Source of the DNA: Bradyrhizobium sp. NDS-1 | GTDB lineage: Bacteria > Pseudomonadota > Alphaproteobacteria > Rhizobiales > Xanthobacteraceae | Assembly: GCF_032918005.1 (NCBI RefSeq) | Contig: NZ_CP136628.1 | Coordinates: forward strand, 2,093,501 to 2,157,500 | Reading direction: 5' to 3' | DNA: 64,000 nt | Shown here: positions 52,991 through 62,537 of the stretch, piece after piece | Layout of the letters: every line of letters starts with the position of its first letter | Position numbering within the stretch: the stretch's first letter is position 1 | The notes under the pieces: model-generated | Told to the model about the DNA's origin: nothing | Seen by the model: the letters and a program-made list of their open reading frames with translations, nothing else | The model's database searches: none | Program-made: the position numbers and the translations under genes

Positions 52991-54173
52991 TGAGAGCCTC
53001 CGTAATCATATCTGGCCCGGGAGTGGGTTTTAGGCTGGGGTTTGCATGTCGTTCCGCATAGTCCGCGCGCATCTGGCCGAGCAGCTGCATCTCGGCTTGG
53101 AAATCGACGTAGTGGGGCAGCTTTAGATGCTGCACCAACCCGGATGCCGCCACGCTATCGCAATGAGAAAGGACAAATTCGTCGTCTTGTCCCGGGTAAG
53201 TCGCCGTCTCGCCGAGTTCGGCGGACCGCAGCGACCTGTCGAGGATGGCCATCGACAGCGCTTTGCGTTCACTATGGCCAAAGACGAGGCCGTAACCGCG
53301 CGTGTAACGAGGCGGCACCGCACCGTCGCTGGTCGTCAGATGCACGGTTTGACATTCAGTAAGGCAGATCGTCCCAATGCCAACAGGCATGTTGAGCTCA
53401 GGGATAGTCAGGACAACCCCAACGTCACCGGAGCGTAGTTCGGCAACGAACGGATGGTTACGCCCATAGCCGCGCATCGTCGAATAGCAGAGGCCCATTA
53501 GGAAGCCCTCATCACCGCGGGCCAAGCTCTGCAGCCGCTGGTCCCGTGTGGAGGGAAACACCACTGGATCGCGGGTGATGTCGGCAACCTTCGACTGCCC
53601 GTCTGGCCGGACGTCCTCGACGATATCGGCCAGCGCGAGGACGCCGCAATCTTTTGTCAAAGCGTGAGCCGCTGAATCGGGTCCCGGCTCTGCAGCGTCG
53701 TCTTCGGTTTCCTTTTCATACCTACTTTCGCCGTCGCCGGCGAGATCGGTAAGATCCTCGCTACTTGCTCGCAAAAGAGCGATATCAAGGATCCGGTGGG
53801 TATAGTCATAAGTCGGCCCGAGGAGTTGGCCGCCCGGCACGTCCTTGTGAGTTGTCGCGATGCGTCGGCGTACCACCATCGCCGCGGGGTCGACCGGTTC
53901 GGCGTAGCCGAACCGGGTGAGCGTGGTTCGGAAAGCGCGCAACAGGTAGATCGCCTCGATGAGGTCGCCCTCGGACTGCTTGATCGCCAGCGCCGCCAAG
54001 TCCGGGTCGTAGAGCGAACCCTCGCTCATTACTCGCTCGACGGCGAGCGACAATTGCTCGCGGATCTGGTCGACGCCGAGGTCGGCGATCGTCGGATTGC
54101 CACGGCGGCGCTTGGCGAGGAGACGGTGCGAAGCAGCGATGGCGGCTTCGCCACCCTTGATCGAGGTGATCAT
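52980..54173 (-). CDS. phnI: C-P lyase core subunit PhnI
   Basis: A 397-residue nucleosidase subunit that with PhnG, H and L couples phosphonate to ATP with release of adenine. Segments AIKQSEGDLIEAIYLLRAFRTTL and FLMGLCYSTMRGYGRNHPF, then GYGLVFGHSERKALSMAILDR are typical. There is a Glu/Asp-rich insert near residues 150-165. The start overlaps the phnH stop. Confidence 0.96.
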   Translation of the reverse strand: MITSIKGGEAAIAASHRLLAKRRRGNPTIADLGVDQIREQLSLAVERVMSEGSLYDPDLAALAIKQSEGDLIEAIYLLRAFRTTLTRFGYAEPVDPAAMVVRRRIATTHKDVPGGQLLGPTYDYTHRILDIALLRASSEDLTDLAGDGESRYEKETEDDAAEPGPDSAAHALTKDCGVLALADIVEDVRPDGQSKVADITRDPVVFPSTRDQRLQSLARGDEGFLMGLCYSTMRGYGRNHPFVAELRSGDVGVVLTIPELNMPVGIGTICLTECQTVHLTTSDGAVPPRYTRGYGLVFGHSERKALSMAILDRSLRSAELGETATYPGQDDEFVLSHCDSVAASGLVQHLKLPHYVDFQAEMQLLGQMRADYAERHANPSLKPTPGPDMITEALSGD

Positions 54174-54766
54174 GGTTCCTCGGCTTTGGTGGAGCGCGGG
54201 AGGCCGACAACTGCGAGGTCGTCGGTAAGGAAGATGTCAACGCCGAGCGGATAGCGAGCGGCATTCTCGCGCCAGGACGACCAAAACCAGTCCGGCAGGC
54301 CACGAGGCGCGAAGCTGGTCGTCGTCTCGATTCCGGGCCCGGAAAGACGGACGACAGGCCCGCCGGCGAGCGCAGGCACTTGGAGCAGAAGCGTCGTCGA
54401 CCGGTCAGGATAGGCGGCCACACCCGGATGGAAGCTGCCGAATCCCGGCATCCGGCCAACATCGCCGATCAGCGCGCAGGTCGCGGTTCTCGGGTCACTG
54501 ACTTGCGGCGCGTTTGTATGGAAATGGAGATAGCGCCGCACCGAATCCCTCGAGAGCGCCGGGTCGAGCCAGATCGAACAATCGGGGTCGATGAGCGTCA
54601 GCGCGATAGCGGCCAGCGGCCCGCTCATCGGTTGCGGCGGCTGGGCGGGGCCGGGAAACGAAACCGGTGTGCCGGGCCGCGACAGCGCTTTCAGGAGTCG
54701 TCGGAAAGCTGACTGCGCATCGTGAACGGGATCGCGGAATGCAGGCGGGATCAGGTCAGCCGTCAT
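54170..54766 (-). CDS. phnH: C-P lyase core subunit PhnH
   Basis: A 198-residue protein with family signatures PAFRDPVHDAQSAFRRLLKAL and IALTLIDPDCSIWLDPAL, RTATCALIG, GPGIETTTSF. It forms the PhnGHIJ core dimer of dimers. Four-base overlaps with phnG and phnI show coupled translation. Confidence 0.95.
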   Translation of the reverse strand: MTADLIPPAFRDPVHDAQSAFRRLLKALSRPGTPVSFPGPAQPPQPMSGPLAAIALTLIDPDCSIWLDPALSRDSVRRYLHFHTNAPQVSDPRTATCALIGDVGRMPGFGSFHPGVAAYPDRSTTLLLQVPALAGGPVVRLSGPGIETTTSFAPRGLPDWFWSSWRENAARYPLGVDIFLTDDLAVVGLPRSTKAEEP

Positions 54767-55230
54767 TCGCCATTGTCTCCCTGCCCGAGCATGAAGAAAT
54801 CGACCTTGCTCCGTTGGGCCTCGCGTCGGATCGCCTGCTCTGCCTGGCGCACGCAGCGATCGATCGCGGCAATGATCGGGCCGATCGCGCCCGCCCCGGT
54901 CGCTTGATCGCGCTGCATCAGTCCGTCGAACACGGCAGCGAGTGCCGCGTGGCGCTTGTTGCGGCCGAGCACGTAGGCAATGCCAATCTCGCCAGTCTCG
55001 ATCTGGAGCGTACAGCGCGTCACAGTCGCCTCGCCGAGATTGAACACAGTGCCGGTGCGCCCGACGGCCCCCCGCAGCATCGCTGCGCCATATTCAGGAC
55101 GCCGTATCCACTGGAATTTTGGCCGTGCGATCGCCGCCCAGTGCCGGTCCAGTTCTGCAACCGGCGCTTTGGCAAGTAAGGTCATCCAGTTTTGGCGGCT
55201 ATATTGATGGTGCGTCACTGAGATATTCAT
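54763..55230 (-). CDS. phnG: C-P lyase core subunit PhnG
   Basis: A 155-residue protein: RQNWMTLLAKAPVAELDRHW, RTGTVFNLGEATVTRCTLQ, GIAYVLGRNKRHAALAAVFDGL. PhnG is a small core subunit needed with PhnI for nucleosidase activity. It starts 16 bases after phnM ends. Confidence 0.95.
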   Translation of the reverse strand: MNISVTHHQYSRQNWMTLLAKAPVAELDRHWAAIARPKFQWIRRPEYGAAMLRGAVGRTGTVFNLGEATVTRCTLQIETGEIGIAYVLGRNKRHAALAAVFDGLMQRDQATGAGAIGPIIAAIDRCVRQAEQAIRREAQRSKVDFFMLGQGDNGE

Positions 55231-55245
55231 GTGTCTCGGATCAAC

Positions 55246-56415
55246 TCACAGCGCCTGACGTCCAGCCGTCCAGACACCTCGGATGACAGGGCCGGCTCGG
55301 TCGGCTACGCGGATGAGGTCGGCGCGCTTGCCCACAGCGATCTCGCCGCGGTCGAGAAGGCCGAAGGTTTCTGCTGGCCGCTTGCTTCCGAGTGCAACGG
55401 CCTCGGGAAGCGTTAGCCCCCCGGATTGGCTCGCTAAGTACCAAATGCCGCGCAGAATGCTCGCAGGGATGTAATCTGAGCAAATGATGTCAATGAGGCC
55501 GTCCCGCGCGAGCTCCCGCACTGAGGCGTTCCCAATATGTGATCGCCCGGCGACGAGGTTCGGTCCCCCAACGATGATAGTCATGCCCGCGGTGCGGGCG
55601 GCTTTCGCCGCCTCCAGAGTAATTGGAAATTCGGAGATGGCGAGACCGTATCCGACCGCTTCCGTGATATGGGCAACAGTAGTGTCATCGTGGCTAGCGA
55701 AAGGTACACCGCCCGCGCGACAGTGTGCGACGAGGCGGCGCCGATTTTCTTCCGTGCAGTCCTCTGTGGTCGCGACGGCGGCAATCGCTGCCTCGATCTC
55801 CGCCGCAGGCGTATTTTTGCGACGTTCTAGATGGCGGAAGCGCTTCGGGTCCCGCCGCGGCCCGTCATCCATGATGGTGACGAATCGAAGTTCGGGCAGG
55901 TCGGCATATTCAAGGAAAAGTTCAATTAGGTTGTGCTCGCGGGCGTCGCAGCGCAGGTGAAGCAGGTGATCAGCCCTAAGCAGGCCGTGACGGCGCGCCT
56001 CCCCAAGCCCCTTGAGCATCAGAGGCAGCAGGCGCCGACGCTCCGGGTTGCCCACCGCCCCAACGATCAGGGAATCGAACACCGTCGTGGTCCCAGCCGC
56101 GCAGACCTGAACGTCATGAGCAATGGCCGCGCCCAAGGGATCCCAAGTCATGCCGGCGCGCGGGAGGATCTGCTTTTCGAGGTGGTCGGTATGGACGTCA
56201 ATCAAACCGGGCAGCAGATGATCGCCTTCAAAGTCGAGGGCGCCCCGCGCCTTGGAATTGTCTGTCGAGATGTCAGCTATCGCGCCGTCAACGATCTGGA
56301 CCGTTCCTTTGAAACAGGTCGACCGGGTCACGATCTTAGCGTTGGTCAGGACAACTTCGCGGGACTCAAGAATGGCTTGTGGAACTTGACTTAGCGTACC
56401 GGTCGATTGACCCAT
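55246..56415 (-). CDS. phnM: PhnM triphosphate pyrophosphohydrolase
   Basis: A 389-residue amidohydrolase-fold enzyme that converts ribosyl 1-phosphonate 5-triphosphate to the 5-monophosphate. Metal-site motifs are LLPGLIDVHTDHLEKQ, FASHDDTT and ICSDYIPASIL. The first gene of the leftward operon. ATG 56415 (MGQSTGTLS) is preferred; the frame is open to 56535 but the extra 40 residues are basic and not family-like. Confidence 0.95.
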   Translation of the reverse strand: MGQSTGTLSQVPQAILESREVVLTNAKIVTRSTCFKGTVQIVDGAIADISTDNSKARGALDFEGDHLLPGLIDVHTDHLEKQILPRAGMTWDPLGAAIAHDVQVCAAGTTTVFDSLIVGAVGNPERRRLLPLMLKGLGEARRHGLLRADHLLHLRCDAREHNLIELFLEYADLPELRFVTIMDDGPRRDPKRFRHLERRKNTPAAEIEAAIAAVATTEDCTEENRRRLVAHCRAGGVPFASHDDTTVAHITEAVGYGLAISEFPITLEAAKAARTAGMTIIVGGPNLVAGRSHIGNASVRELARDGLIDIICSDYIPASILRGIWYLASQSGGLTLPEAVALGSKRPAETFGLLDRGEIAVGKRADLIRVADRAGPVIRGVWTAGRQAL

Positions 56416-56776
56416 CAGAGGGCGCCTCTTTCTTGCTTTTAAACCCGCTTGAGTTCTATCAGCAGTCAAAGGGGCAGTGAGAGACAGCGCGATGACAAAT
56501 CGTGTGACTTTGATGAAGTTGTACAATGTCCTCAATCGAGAGGCGCTGTCCCAATAAACGTTCGACCAAGCCGCTTTAGTTTCGTCGCCAACGTGAATGA
56601 GAAGTTAAGGTCCCGGATGGTTCTTTCCTAAGGTACAAGTGGCGATGTGATCCCAATTCTGTCAATTCAGCTTCACCCGGCCCGCTTAGTTGGAAGCATG
56701 TCGAGCACAATGCCCGTCCGGGCACCCAATTCGGCGCCGGCATGATCCGTCTCCGTTTCAAGGCAGGGTTGTCGTG
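56416..56776. promoter_or_regulatory. Divergent control region between phnM and the transporter
   Basis: The leftward phn operon and the rightward transporter start from this stretch. A half-match to a Pho box (CTGTCAA-TTCA-GCTTCAC, 56659-56676) and a TTGTCAT half-site on the reverse strand near 56486-56492 suggest PhoB control, but neither is convincing alone. No PhnF operator was identified. Confidence 0.4.
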
Positions 56777-58045
56777 ATGAAAACGATGTCTTTGGTAATC
56801 TCGGCCATCGCTGGCGCGCTCATTGGAGTGACCGCAGCCCATGCCGATCCGGTCACACTGCGGGTGGGCTACGCCTTTCCGGCCCGCGACGGCCTCTTCC
56901 GCCAGCCGATTGTCGAGCGGTTCATGCAACAGAACCCCGACATACGAATCGTCACGGAAGCCAACGCCGCCGACTGTCCGGCCCTGTTGCAGCAACTGCT
57001 GAGGGCGGCGGTCACCGAGGATCTGCCAGACGTCGTCGCCTCGCTCTGCTATCCGGATATGCCGGTCCTCGCCGAGCGAGGGCTGCTCGTACCACTCGAC
57101 AGCTTTCTTGCCGCTGACCCGTTATGGGCCGCGGTGGGTGTGAGGCCAGAGGCGCTCGCCGCGACGCAATGGAAAGGCAAGACGATCGCCCTTCCGGAAT
57201 CGGTATCGACGAGCATTGTTTACTACAACATGGGCGTCATTCGTAAGGTGCGTCCGAATCTCTCAAACTTGGATCTTTCTTGGGACGATATCCTGTCGCT
57301 CGCCGACAACATCCACACGTCGATCCCTGCACTTGTTCCGATTTTCTTTGAATATTATCCCGACAGTTACAATTGGTCGTTCCACGCGCTGGTATATAGC
57401 CATGGTGGCGACGTGTTCACACCCGACGGAAAGATCGCCTTCGACGGCGCTGCCGGGCAGGGCGCCTTGCAGTTGATGCGCCGCTTCGGTGAGACTGGCA
57501 TGGTCGACATGACCACCGAACAGGCGCGCCAAGCCTTTGCCTCGGGCAAAATCGGCATTTATGTCGCCTCCAGTTCGCGCTTGGAACAATTGACCGCCAA
57601 CGTTGGATCTACGCTCGACATCCGCACCGGTCCGTTCCCGCAATCGGCTGCCGGCGGCAGGATGCCCTCGGGTGGCAGCGGACTGGCGATCATGACTCGC
57701 GATCCAGCGAAACAGCGAGCGGCGTGGGAATACCTGAAATTCGCTCTCGGCGCGGAGGCGCAGACGCTGATGGTATCGAAGACCGGATTGACGCCGGTCA
57801 ACACGATTGCGGTCAATGACCCGAAATACCTTGGCGACTATTACAAATCGAAGCCGAACGCCCTCGCTGGCCTTGCTGGGCTCGCCCGGATAAAGAGCGT
57901 GAACGTCTATCCCGGCGACAACGGGCCCCGCATCACCGCCGTGATTCGAGATCACCTGCAAAGTGTCGTGACGCTGAAAAGGACACCAGACGAAGCGCTC
58001 GTCGACATGGTTCGCGGTGTCCAAAAGCTCTTGCCGAAGCGCTGA
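56777..58045 (+). CDS. ABC transporter substrate-binding protein, UgpB type
   Basis: A 422-residue periplasmic binding protein of the family 1 extracellular solute-binding proteins. Signal peptide MKTMSLVISAIAGALIGVTA, cut after AHA. The fold is that of sn-glycerol-3-phosphate/sugar binders (VRPNLSNLDLSWDDILSLAD, NWSFHALVYSHGGDVF, FEYYPDSYN). ATG 56777 is chosen for the signal peptide. Placement next to phnM suggests a phosphonate, or a phosphate ester, as the ligand instead of glycerol-3-phosphate. Membrane and ATPase genes follow after 440 bases. Confidence 0.9.
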   Translation: MKTMSLVISAIAGALIGVTAAHADPVTLRVGYAFPARDGLFRQPIVERFMQQNPDIRIVTEANAADCPALLQQLLRAAVTEDLPDVVASLCYPDMPVLAERGLLVPLDSFLAADPLWAAVGVRPEALAATQWKGKTIALPESVSTSIVYYNMGVIRKVRPNLSNLDLSWDDILSLADNIHTSIPALVPIFFEYYPDSYNWSFHALVYSHGGDVFTPDGKIAFDGAAGQGALQLMRRFGETGMVDMTTEQARQAFASGKIGIYVASSSRLEQLTANVGSTLDIRTGPFPQSAAGGRMPSGGSGLAIMTRDPAKQRAAWEYLKFALGAEAQTLMVSKTGLTPVNTIAVNDPKYLGDYYKSKPNALAGLAGLARIKSVNVYPGDNGPRITAVIRDHLQSVVTLKRTPDEALVDMVRGVQKLLPKR

Positions 58046-58487
58046 TTTATCTGTTTGCTTCGGCGCCAATTGCTGGTGCGGAGGACAAGCAATCATTCCT
58101 CGCAAGCCCGTTGCTGTTTCCCAAATTCTTCCTCAGAGCGAGATCTCCTGCACGCTATCGACCGTGACGAGAGGAATTCATTCCCGCGGGCTGCCGACCA
58201 GCTATCTGACTGTCATTCAGGGGCCAGAATTTCCGGTCTGCCTCTCGATGGCAAGGTACTGTCACGGAGGTGGTGCAGAATCGTGCACCTTTGTCATCTT
58301 GGCGATCGCATTGCCTCCAAGTGATTGAATACGTTGTGGCGGCACGTTGGCTCAGCCTGGACATGCTAAGCGACCCTCCGGATGGGTATGAATGGCGCGG
58401 TCGTACCTATTCTGTCAGTGCAGTTTCATCAAGACCGGGTAGCTCAGCAAGGTGCCCGTGAGGGCCGGCCTGGAAAGAAAGTGGCCC
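58046..58487 (+). other. 440-base gap inside the transporter operon
   Basis: No gene is recognised. Such a gap is unusual inside an ABC operon and may hold a second promoter; the candidate Pho box at 58412-58429 lies in it. Confidence 0.45.
58412..58429 (+). promoter_or_regulatory. Candidate Pho box upstream of the ATPase gene
   Basis: CTGTCAG-TGCA-GTTTCAT has 6 of 7 and 5 of 7 matches to the two CTGTCAT half-sites of a PhoB box, 58 bases before the ATG at 58488. It suggests phosphate-starvation control of the rest of the transporter. Confidence 0.4.
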
Positions 58488-59666
58488 ATGAGTGACATCC
58501 ACCTTCATCACATCACCAAATCCTTTGGTCCAACGCCGATCCTTCGGGGTATTTCGCTTGCGATCGACCATGGAGAGTTCCTGACGCTGTTGGGGCCCTC
58601 GGGGTGCGGTAAGTCGACGCTCCTCAGGATTTTGGCGGGGCTGGAAGTGCAGGACAGCGGCTCCGTGAGGATCGGAGAGGGCCTAGTTGATGGCTTGCGG
58701 CCGAAGCTCCGTGATGTCGCCATGGTGTTCCAGTCCTACGCCCTTTATCCGCATATGACCGTGGCCGCCAATATGGCCCTGCCGCTTCGCATGCGGCGAT
58801 TGAACATCTGGCAAAGGCTGCCGATCCTGGGACGGCTCGTGCCGGGCGCCCGGCAAATTTCGGCCGAAATCGACGCAGAAGTCGCCCGCACCGCAAAGGC
58901 GCTGGGCATCGGCCATCTGCTTTCCCGAAAGCCCGGCCAGCTCTCCGGCGGACAACGCCAGCGCGTCGCCGTGGGCCGCGCGATGGTCCGCCATCCTGCC
59001 GTCTTTTTGATGGACGAGCCGCTCAGTAATCTGGATGCCAAGCTCCGGGTCCAGATGCGCGCCGAGATCAAGGACCTCCATCGTCGTCTAGGCGTCACCT
59101 TCGTCTACGTCACCCACGACCAGGCCGAGGCGATGACGCTATCTGATCGAGTCGCAGTGATGCTCGATGGCGAGTTGATCCAGGTCGCTCCACCCCAAGA
59201 TATCTATGCTGACCCCGACGACCGCCGCGTGGCCGAATTCGTCGGAAGCCCCAAGATCAACCTTCTCGACGCGATTGTGCGCGAGCGGGGCTTGGCCGAT
59301 GCGCTGGGTACCAGCTTCAAGATCCTCTCCGATGCGCCGCCTGGTACGGCGCTCGCCCTTGGCATCCGTTCGGAAGCCTTCCACCTTTCCGAGTGCGCAG
59401 GCGTCAATACCCTGACCGGGGCGGTCCGGCTCATTGAGCACATGGGTTCCGACCTATTCGTCCATCTCGACCTCGCCGGCCTCGATCATCCGCTTATCGC
59501 CCGGCTCGCCGCCGAGCGGGCGCCCCAGATTGCGCTCGGCCAAACGCTGCATTTGTCGGTGAATCCCGACCGCATCCTGGTCTTTGGCCAGGACGGCAAG
59601 AGGCTTCGGTCGAGCGGGTCGGCGGAGACACCCAAGGTCACCCCGATCCGGCAGTTCGCCCTGTGA
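58488..59666 (+). CDS. ABC transporter ATPase, UgpC/MalK type
   Basis: A 392-residue ATPase with Walker A GPSGCGKST, signature LSGGQRQRVAVGRAM, Walker B FLMDEPLSNLDAKLR, and a C-terminal TOBE-type regulatory domain of MalK/UgpC proteins. An insert near residues 105-135 (MRRLNIWQRLPILGRLVPG) is longer than usual. ATG 58488 (MSDIHLHHITKSF) is chosen. The stop overlaps the GTG of the next gene. Confidence 0.95.
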   Translation: MSDIHLHHITKSFGPTPILRGISLAIDHGEFLTLLGPSGCGKSTLLRILAGLEVQDSGSVRIGEGLVDGLRPKLRDVAMVFQSYALYPHMTVAANMALPLRMRRLNIWQRLPILGRLVPGARQISAEIDAEVARTAKALGIGHLLSRKPGQLSGGQRQRVAVGRAMVRHPAVFLMDEPLSNLDAKLRVQMRAEIKDLHRRLGVTFVYVTHDQAEAMTLSDRVAVMLDGELIQVAPPQDIYADPDDRRVAEFVGSPKINLLDAIVRERGLADALGTSFKILSDAPPGTALALGIRSEAFHLSECAGVNTLTGAVRLIEHMGSDLFVHLDLAGLDHPLIARLAAERAPQIALGQTLHLSVNPDRILVFGQDGKRLRSSGSAETPKVTPIRQFAL

Positions 59667-60607
59667 ATGCGCTCGGTCCAACTCAATCGCTGGACGCGCC
59701 AGCGCGCGCCGCTCAGGTGCCTTTGCGTCGGCAGCGCCTTGCCGAGGGGATGGCTGCCTACGCCCTCGCGGGGCCGGCGGTCCTGCTGCTTTTCCTGCTG
59801 TTCTTCGTACCTGTGATCGCCGTCTTCGTTATCGCGCTAACCGACTGGCAGTTCGGCGCGCACACCTTCGCCTTCGTTGGAATCGCGAACTTTCGCGAGG
59901 TATTCGCCGATGACGGATTTCGAGCCTCGCTCCTAAACACCGTCATCTATGTCCTGATTGTGGTGCCCGGCACCGTGATCCTCGGCCTTGCCATCGCAAT
60001 GCTAATCGAGAGCGGACGGTCGCTGCGCGCTCTTTACCGCGCCATTCACTTTCTGCCATTCATGGCGACGCTGGCTGCGATGGCGATCGCATGGGAGGCG
60101 CTGCTCCATCCTACCATCGGCCTCGTCAACCAGACTTTCTCTGCGCTGGGGCTGCCCACAGCCAACTGGTTGCGCGACGAGGTGACCGCGTTGCCGGTGC
60201 TTGCAATCATCGGCATCTGGCAGAACCTCGGGTTCGCTATGGTTCTGTTTCTCGCCGGCCTCAAATCGATCCCCCGCGACCTCTACGATGCCGCCGAGAT
60301 CGACGGTGCTGACCTCTGGCTAGATCGCTTCCGCACCGTCACCTTGCCAATGCTCGGTCCAGTATTGATGTTCGTCGTCATCGTTGTGGCGCTGCGCGCT
60401 TTCGAGGCCTTCGACACCGTCAAGGTGTTGACCAAGGGTGGGCCAGGCCACGCCTCGGATGTACTGCTCTACACGCTCTACCGCGAGAGCTTCGAATTTT
60501 TGCGCACCGGCTACGGCGCAGCCGTCGCCGTCGTATTCCTCATCATCGTCGTGGCACTAACGCTCATTCAAGCCCGCGTCATGGACAAGAGGGTGCACTA
60601 CCAATGA
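59663..60607 (+). CDS. ABC transporter permease, UgpA type
   Basis: A 314-residue inner-membrane permease with six predicted membrane segments (first GPAVLLLFLLFFVPVIAVFV) and the EAA loop DLYDAAEIDGADLWLDRFRTV. It starts with GTG at 59663 in a GTGA overlap with the ATPase stop. It pairs with the next permease to form the channel. Confidence 0.94.
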   Translation: MNALGPTQSLDAPARAAQVPLRRQRLAEGMAAYALAGPAVLLLFLLFFVPVIAVFVIALTDWQFGAHTFAFVGIANFREVFADDGFRASLLNTVIYVLIVVPGTVILGLAIAMLIESGRSLRALYRAIHFLPFMATLAAMAIAWEALLHPTIGLVNQTFSALGLPTANWLRDEVTALPVLAIIGIWQNLGFAMVLFLAGLKSIPRDLYDAAEIDGADLWLDRFRTVTLPMLGPVLMFVVIVVALRAFEAFDTVKVLTKGGPGHASDVLLYTLYRESFEFLRTGYGAAVAVVFLIIVVALTLIQARVMDKRVHYQ

Positions 60608-61437
60608 ACGCCCGCCTCTCTCCTCAGGCCGCCATATTGCGCCACGCCGTGTTGCTGATCACGGCAGCCCTCATCCTCATCCCCTTCGTCTGGATGATTA
60701 GCCTGTCCATGAAGCCGCCGGGTGAGATATTTCGTGAACACTTCGCGTTTCTCCCCGAGCAATGGTACGCGGTGCAGAACTACAGAAAAGCATTAACCTC
60801 CGCGCCGCTTCCGCGCTACATGGGCAATGGCGTACTGGTCTGTGCCGCAATCTTGACACTCCAAATCCTAATCTGCGCTCCCTGCGCCTATGCTCTCGCC
60901 AAACTGCGCTTTCCCGGCCGTGATCTGATCTTTGGTCTCGTATTGATCGGGCTCCTTCTGCCGCACCAGGTGCTCTCGCTGCCACTTTTCGTGCTCTGCT
61001 ATGAACTCGGTATCCTCAACACCTATGCAGCGCTTATCTTTCCTTTCGTGGTCTCGCCGTTTGGCATCTTCCTCTTCCGCCAGGTGTTCAAGACCATTCC
61101 CGACGACGTGGTCCACGCCGCGCGCCTCGATGGGCTCTCGGAACTGGGCATCGTTTGGAAGGTGATGGTGCCGATGGCGCTCCCGGCGGTGATTGCTTTC
61201 TCGATCTTCTCCGTCGTTGGCCGTTGGAACGATCTCTTCTGGCCACTGATCGCGGTCCGTTCAGAGAGCCTGATGCCGCCACCGCTCGGGATTATTGCGT
61301 TCGCGAACGAGGAGGCAGGGAACGACTACGGGCCCCTCATGGCCGCCGCCACAATCGTCGTTCTTCCCCTTGTCATCGCCTTCCTCGCCGCTCAGAAGTG
61401 GTTCGTTGAAGGAATGACGGGGGGAGCCGTCAAATGA
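60604..61437 (+). CDS. ABC transporter permease, UgpE type
   Basis: A 277-residue permease with about six membrane segments and the EAA-loop-like VVHAARLDGLSELGIVWKVMVP. N-terminal ILIPFVWMISLSMKPPGEIF is typical of UgpE/MalG partners. It overlaps the preceding permease by four bases (ATGA). Confidence 0.94.
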   Translation: MNARLSPQAAILRHAVLLITAALILIPFVWMISLSMKPPGEIFREHFAFLPEQWYAVQNYRKALTSAPLPRYMGNGVLVCAAILTLQILICAPCAYALAKLRFPGRDLIFGLVLIGLLLPHQVLSLPLFVLCYELGILNTYAALIFPFVVSPFGIFLFRQVFKTIPDDVVHAARLDGLSELGIVWKVMVPMALPAVIAFSIFSVVGRWNDLFWPLIAVRSESLMPPPLGIIAFANEEAGNDYGPLMAAATIVVLPLVIAFLAAQKWFVEGMTGGAVK

Positions 61438-61784
61438 TGAAGCCTTCTTGTGAGGCCGGGTAACGAACGGTCTGTATCGAATCGGCCCGACGCTCTGCCG
61501 ACGCCCCCGAATTTGGTACGTTTCGAACAGTAGGATACAGGGAGCGCAAGAATGCGCCTCCAGAATAATATCGCGCGCTTCCGCGTCGGCGCGCTAGCGT
61601 CGGCTCCAGTAGAGCAAAGCGCCAATGCGGCACAAGGGTAGTCCCGCCGATTTCCTGCGGCGCATGGGACTTTTCCGGCGGATTTCGACTTACCATCTGC
61701 CACTTACGGTCATTGCCGTGCTGTTCGATGTGCTAAGCGCTGGACGTCGGCGCAGACTTTCCGCCAACCGCAAGCCCGATATCG
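61438..61784. other. Gap between the transporter and phnF
   Basis: I see no gene or clear terminator. It probably holds the phnF promoter; no operator was identified. Confidence 0.4.
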
Positions 61785-62537
61785 ATGACCGGACAGAATC
61801 AACCATCTTCCCTCTACGCCAGGCGCGGCGCGAGTTCGCTATGGCGGATCATGGTCGAGGCCATCCGCAAGGATATCATCGGCGGGACGTATAAGCCGGG
61901 CGAACGCCTACCTACAGAAACTGAGCTAGCGGCGATCTTCGGCGTTCACCGCAACACCGTGCGCCGGGCATTCGCGGTGCTCAAGGAGCGCGACTATGTG
62001 CGCATCGAGCAGGGACGGGGTACCTTCGTCAAGGAGCGCGTTGTCCACTCCCGATTGGGTGCGCGGACCCGTCTGAGCACGACCGTGCGCGACATGCACA
62101 GGATCAGCGAGCGCCGGTTCGTCGGCTCCGCGCGGGTTCGCGTCGACAGGGATCTTGCGCGCGACCTCCGTGTGCCACTGGCCCAGTTCGCACGCAGAGT
62201 CGATACGCTGACGCTGATCGATGGTATTGCCGCCTCGATCTCGTCGAGCTATTTCCCACTGCCTCGATTCGAGGGAATCGAGGCGTTGATCGAACAGACG
62301 GGCAGTCTCACGGAATCCTGGAACCACTTTGGCATCGTCGACTATCACCGATTTGAGACGCGGATTTCCGCGGGTTTATTGTCACACACCGATTCCCTTC
62401 TGCTTGCGCTGTCGCGACGGCAACCGGTCATACTCATGACCAATATCAATGTGGCCGTTGACGGCGTTCCGATCGTGGTCACAAGAGGTCGAATGGCACC
62501 GCAACACATGGAAGTTGTCATTCGATTCAGCGAGTGA
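61785..62537 (+). CDS. phnF: GntR/HutC-family regulator PhnF
   Basis: A 250-residue regulator: the N-terminal winged helix-turn-helix (DIIGGTYKPGERLPTETELA, then FGVHRNTVRRAFAVLKERDYV) and the C-terminal UTRA ligand domain of HutC proteins (RLSTTVRDMHRISERRF; SSSYFPLPRFEG). PhnF is the repressor of many phn operons. It lies at the end of the transporter block and is probably the local controller. Its ATG is at 61785. Confidence 0.9.
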   Translation: MTGQNQPSSLYARRGASSLWRIMVEAIRKDIIGGTYKPGERLPTETELAAIFGVHRNTVRRAFAVLKERDYVRIEQGRGTFVKERVVHSRLGARTRLSTTVRDMHRISERRFVGSARVRVDRDLARDLRVPLAQFARRVDTLTLIDGIAASISSSYFPLPRFEGIEALIEQTGSLTESWNHFGIVDYHRFETRISAGLLSHTDSLLLALSRRQPVILMTNINVAVDGVPIVVTRGRMAPQHMEVVIRFSE

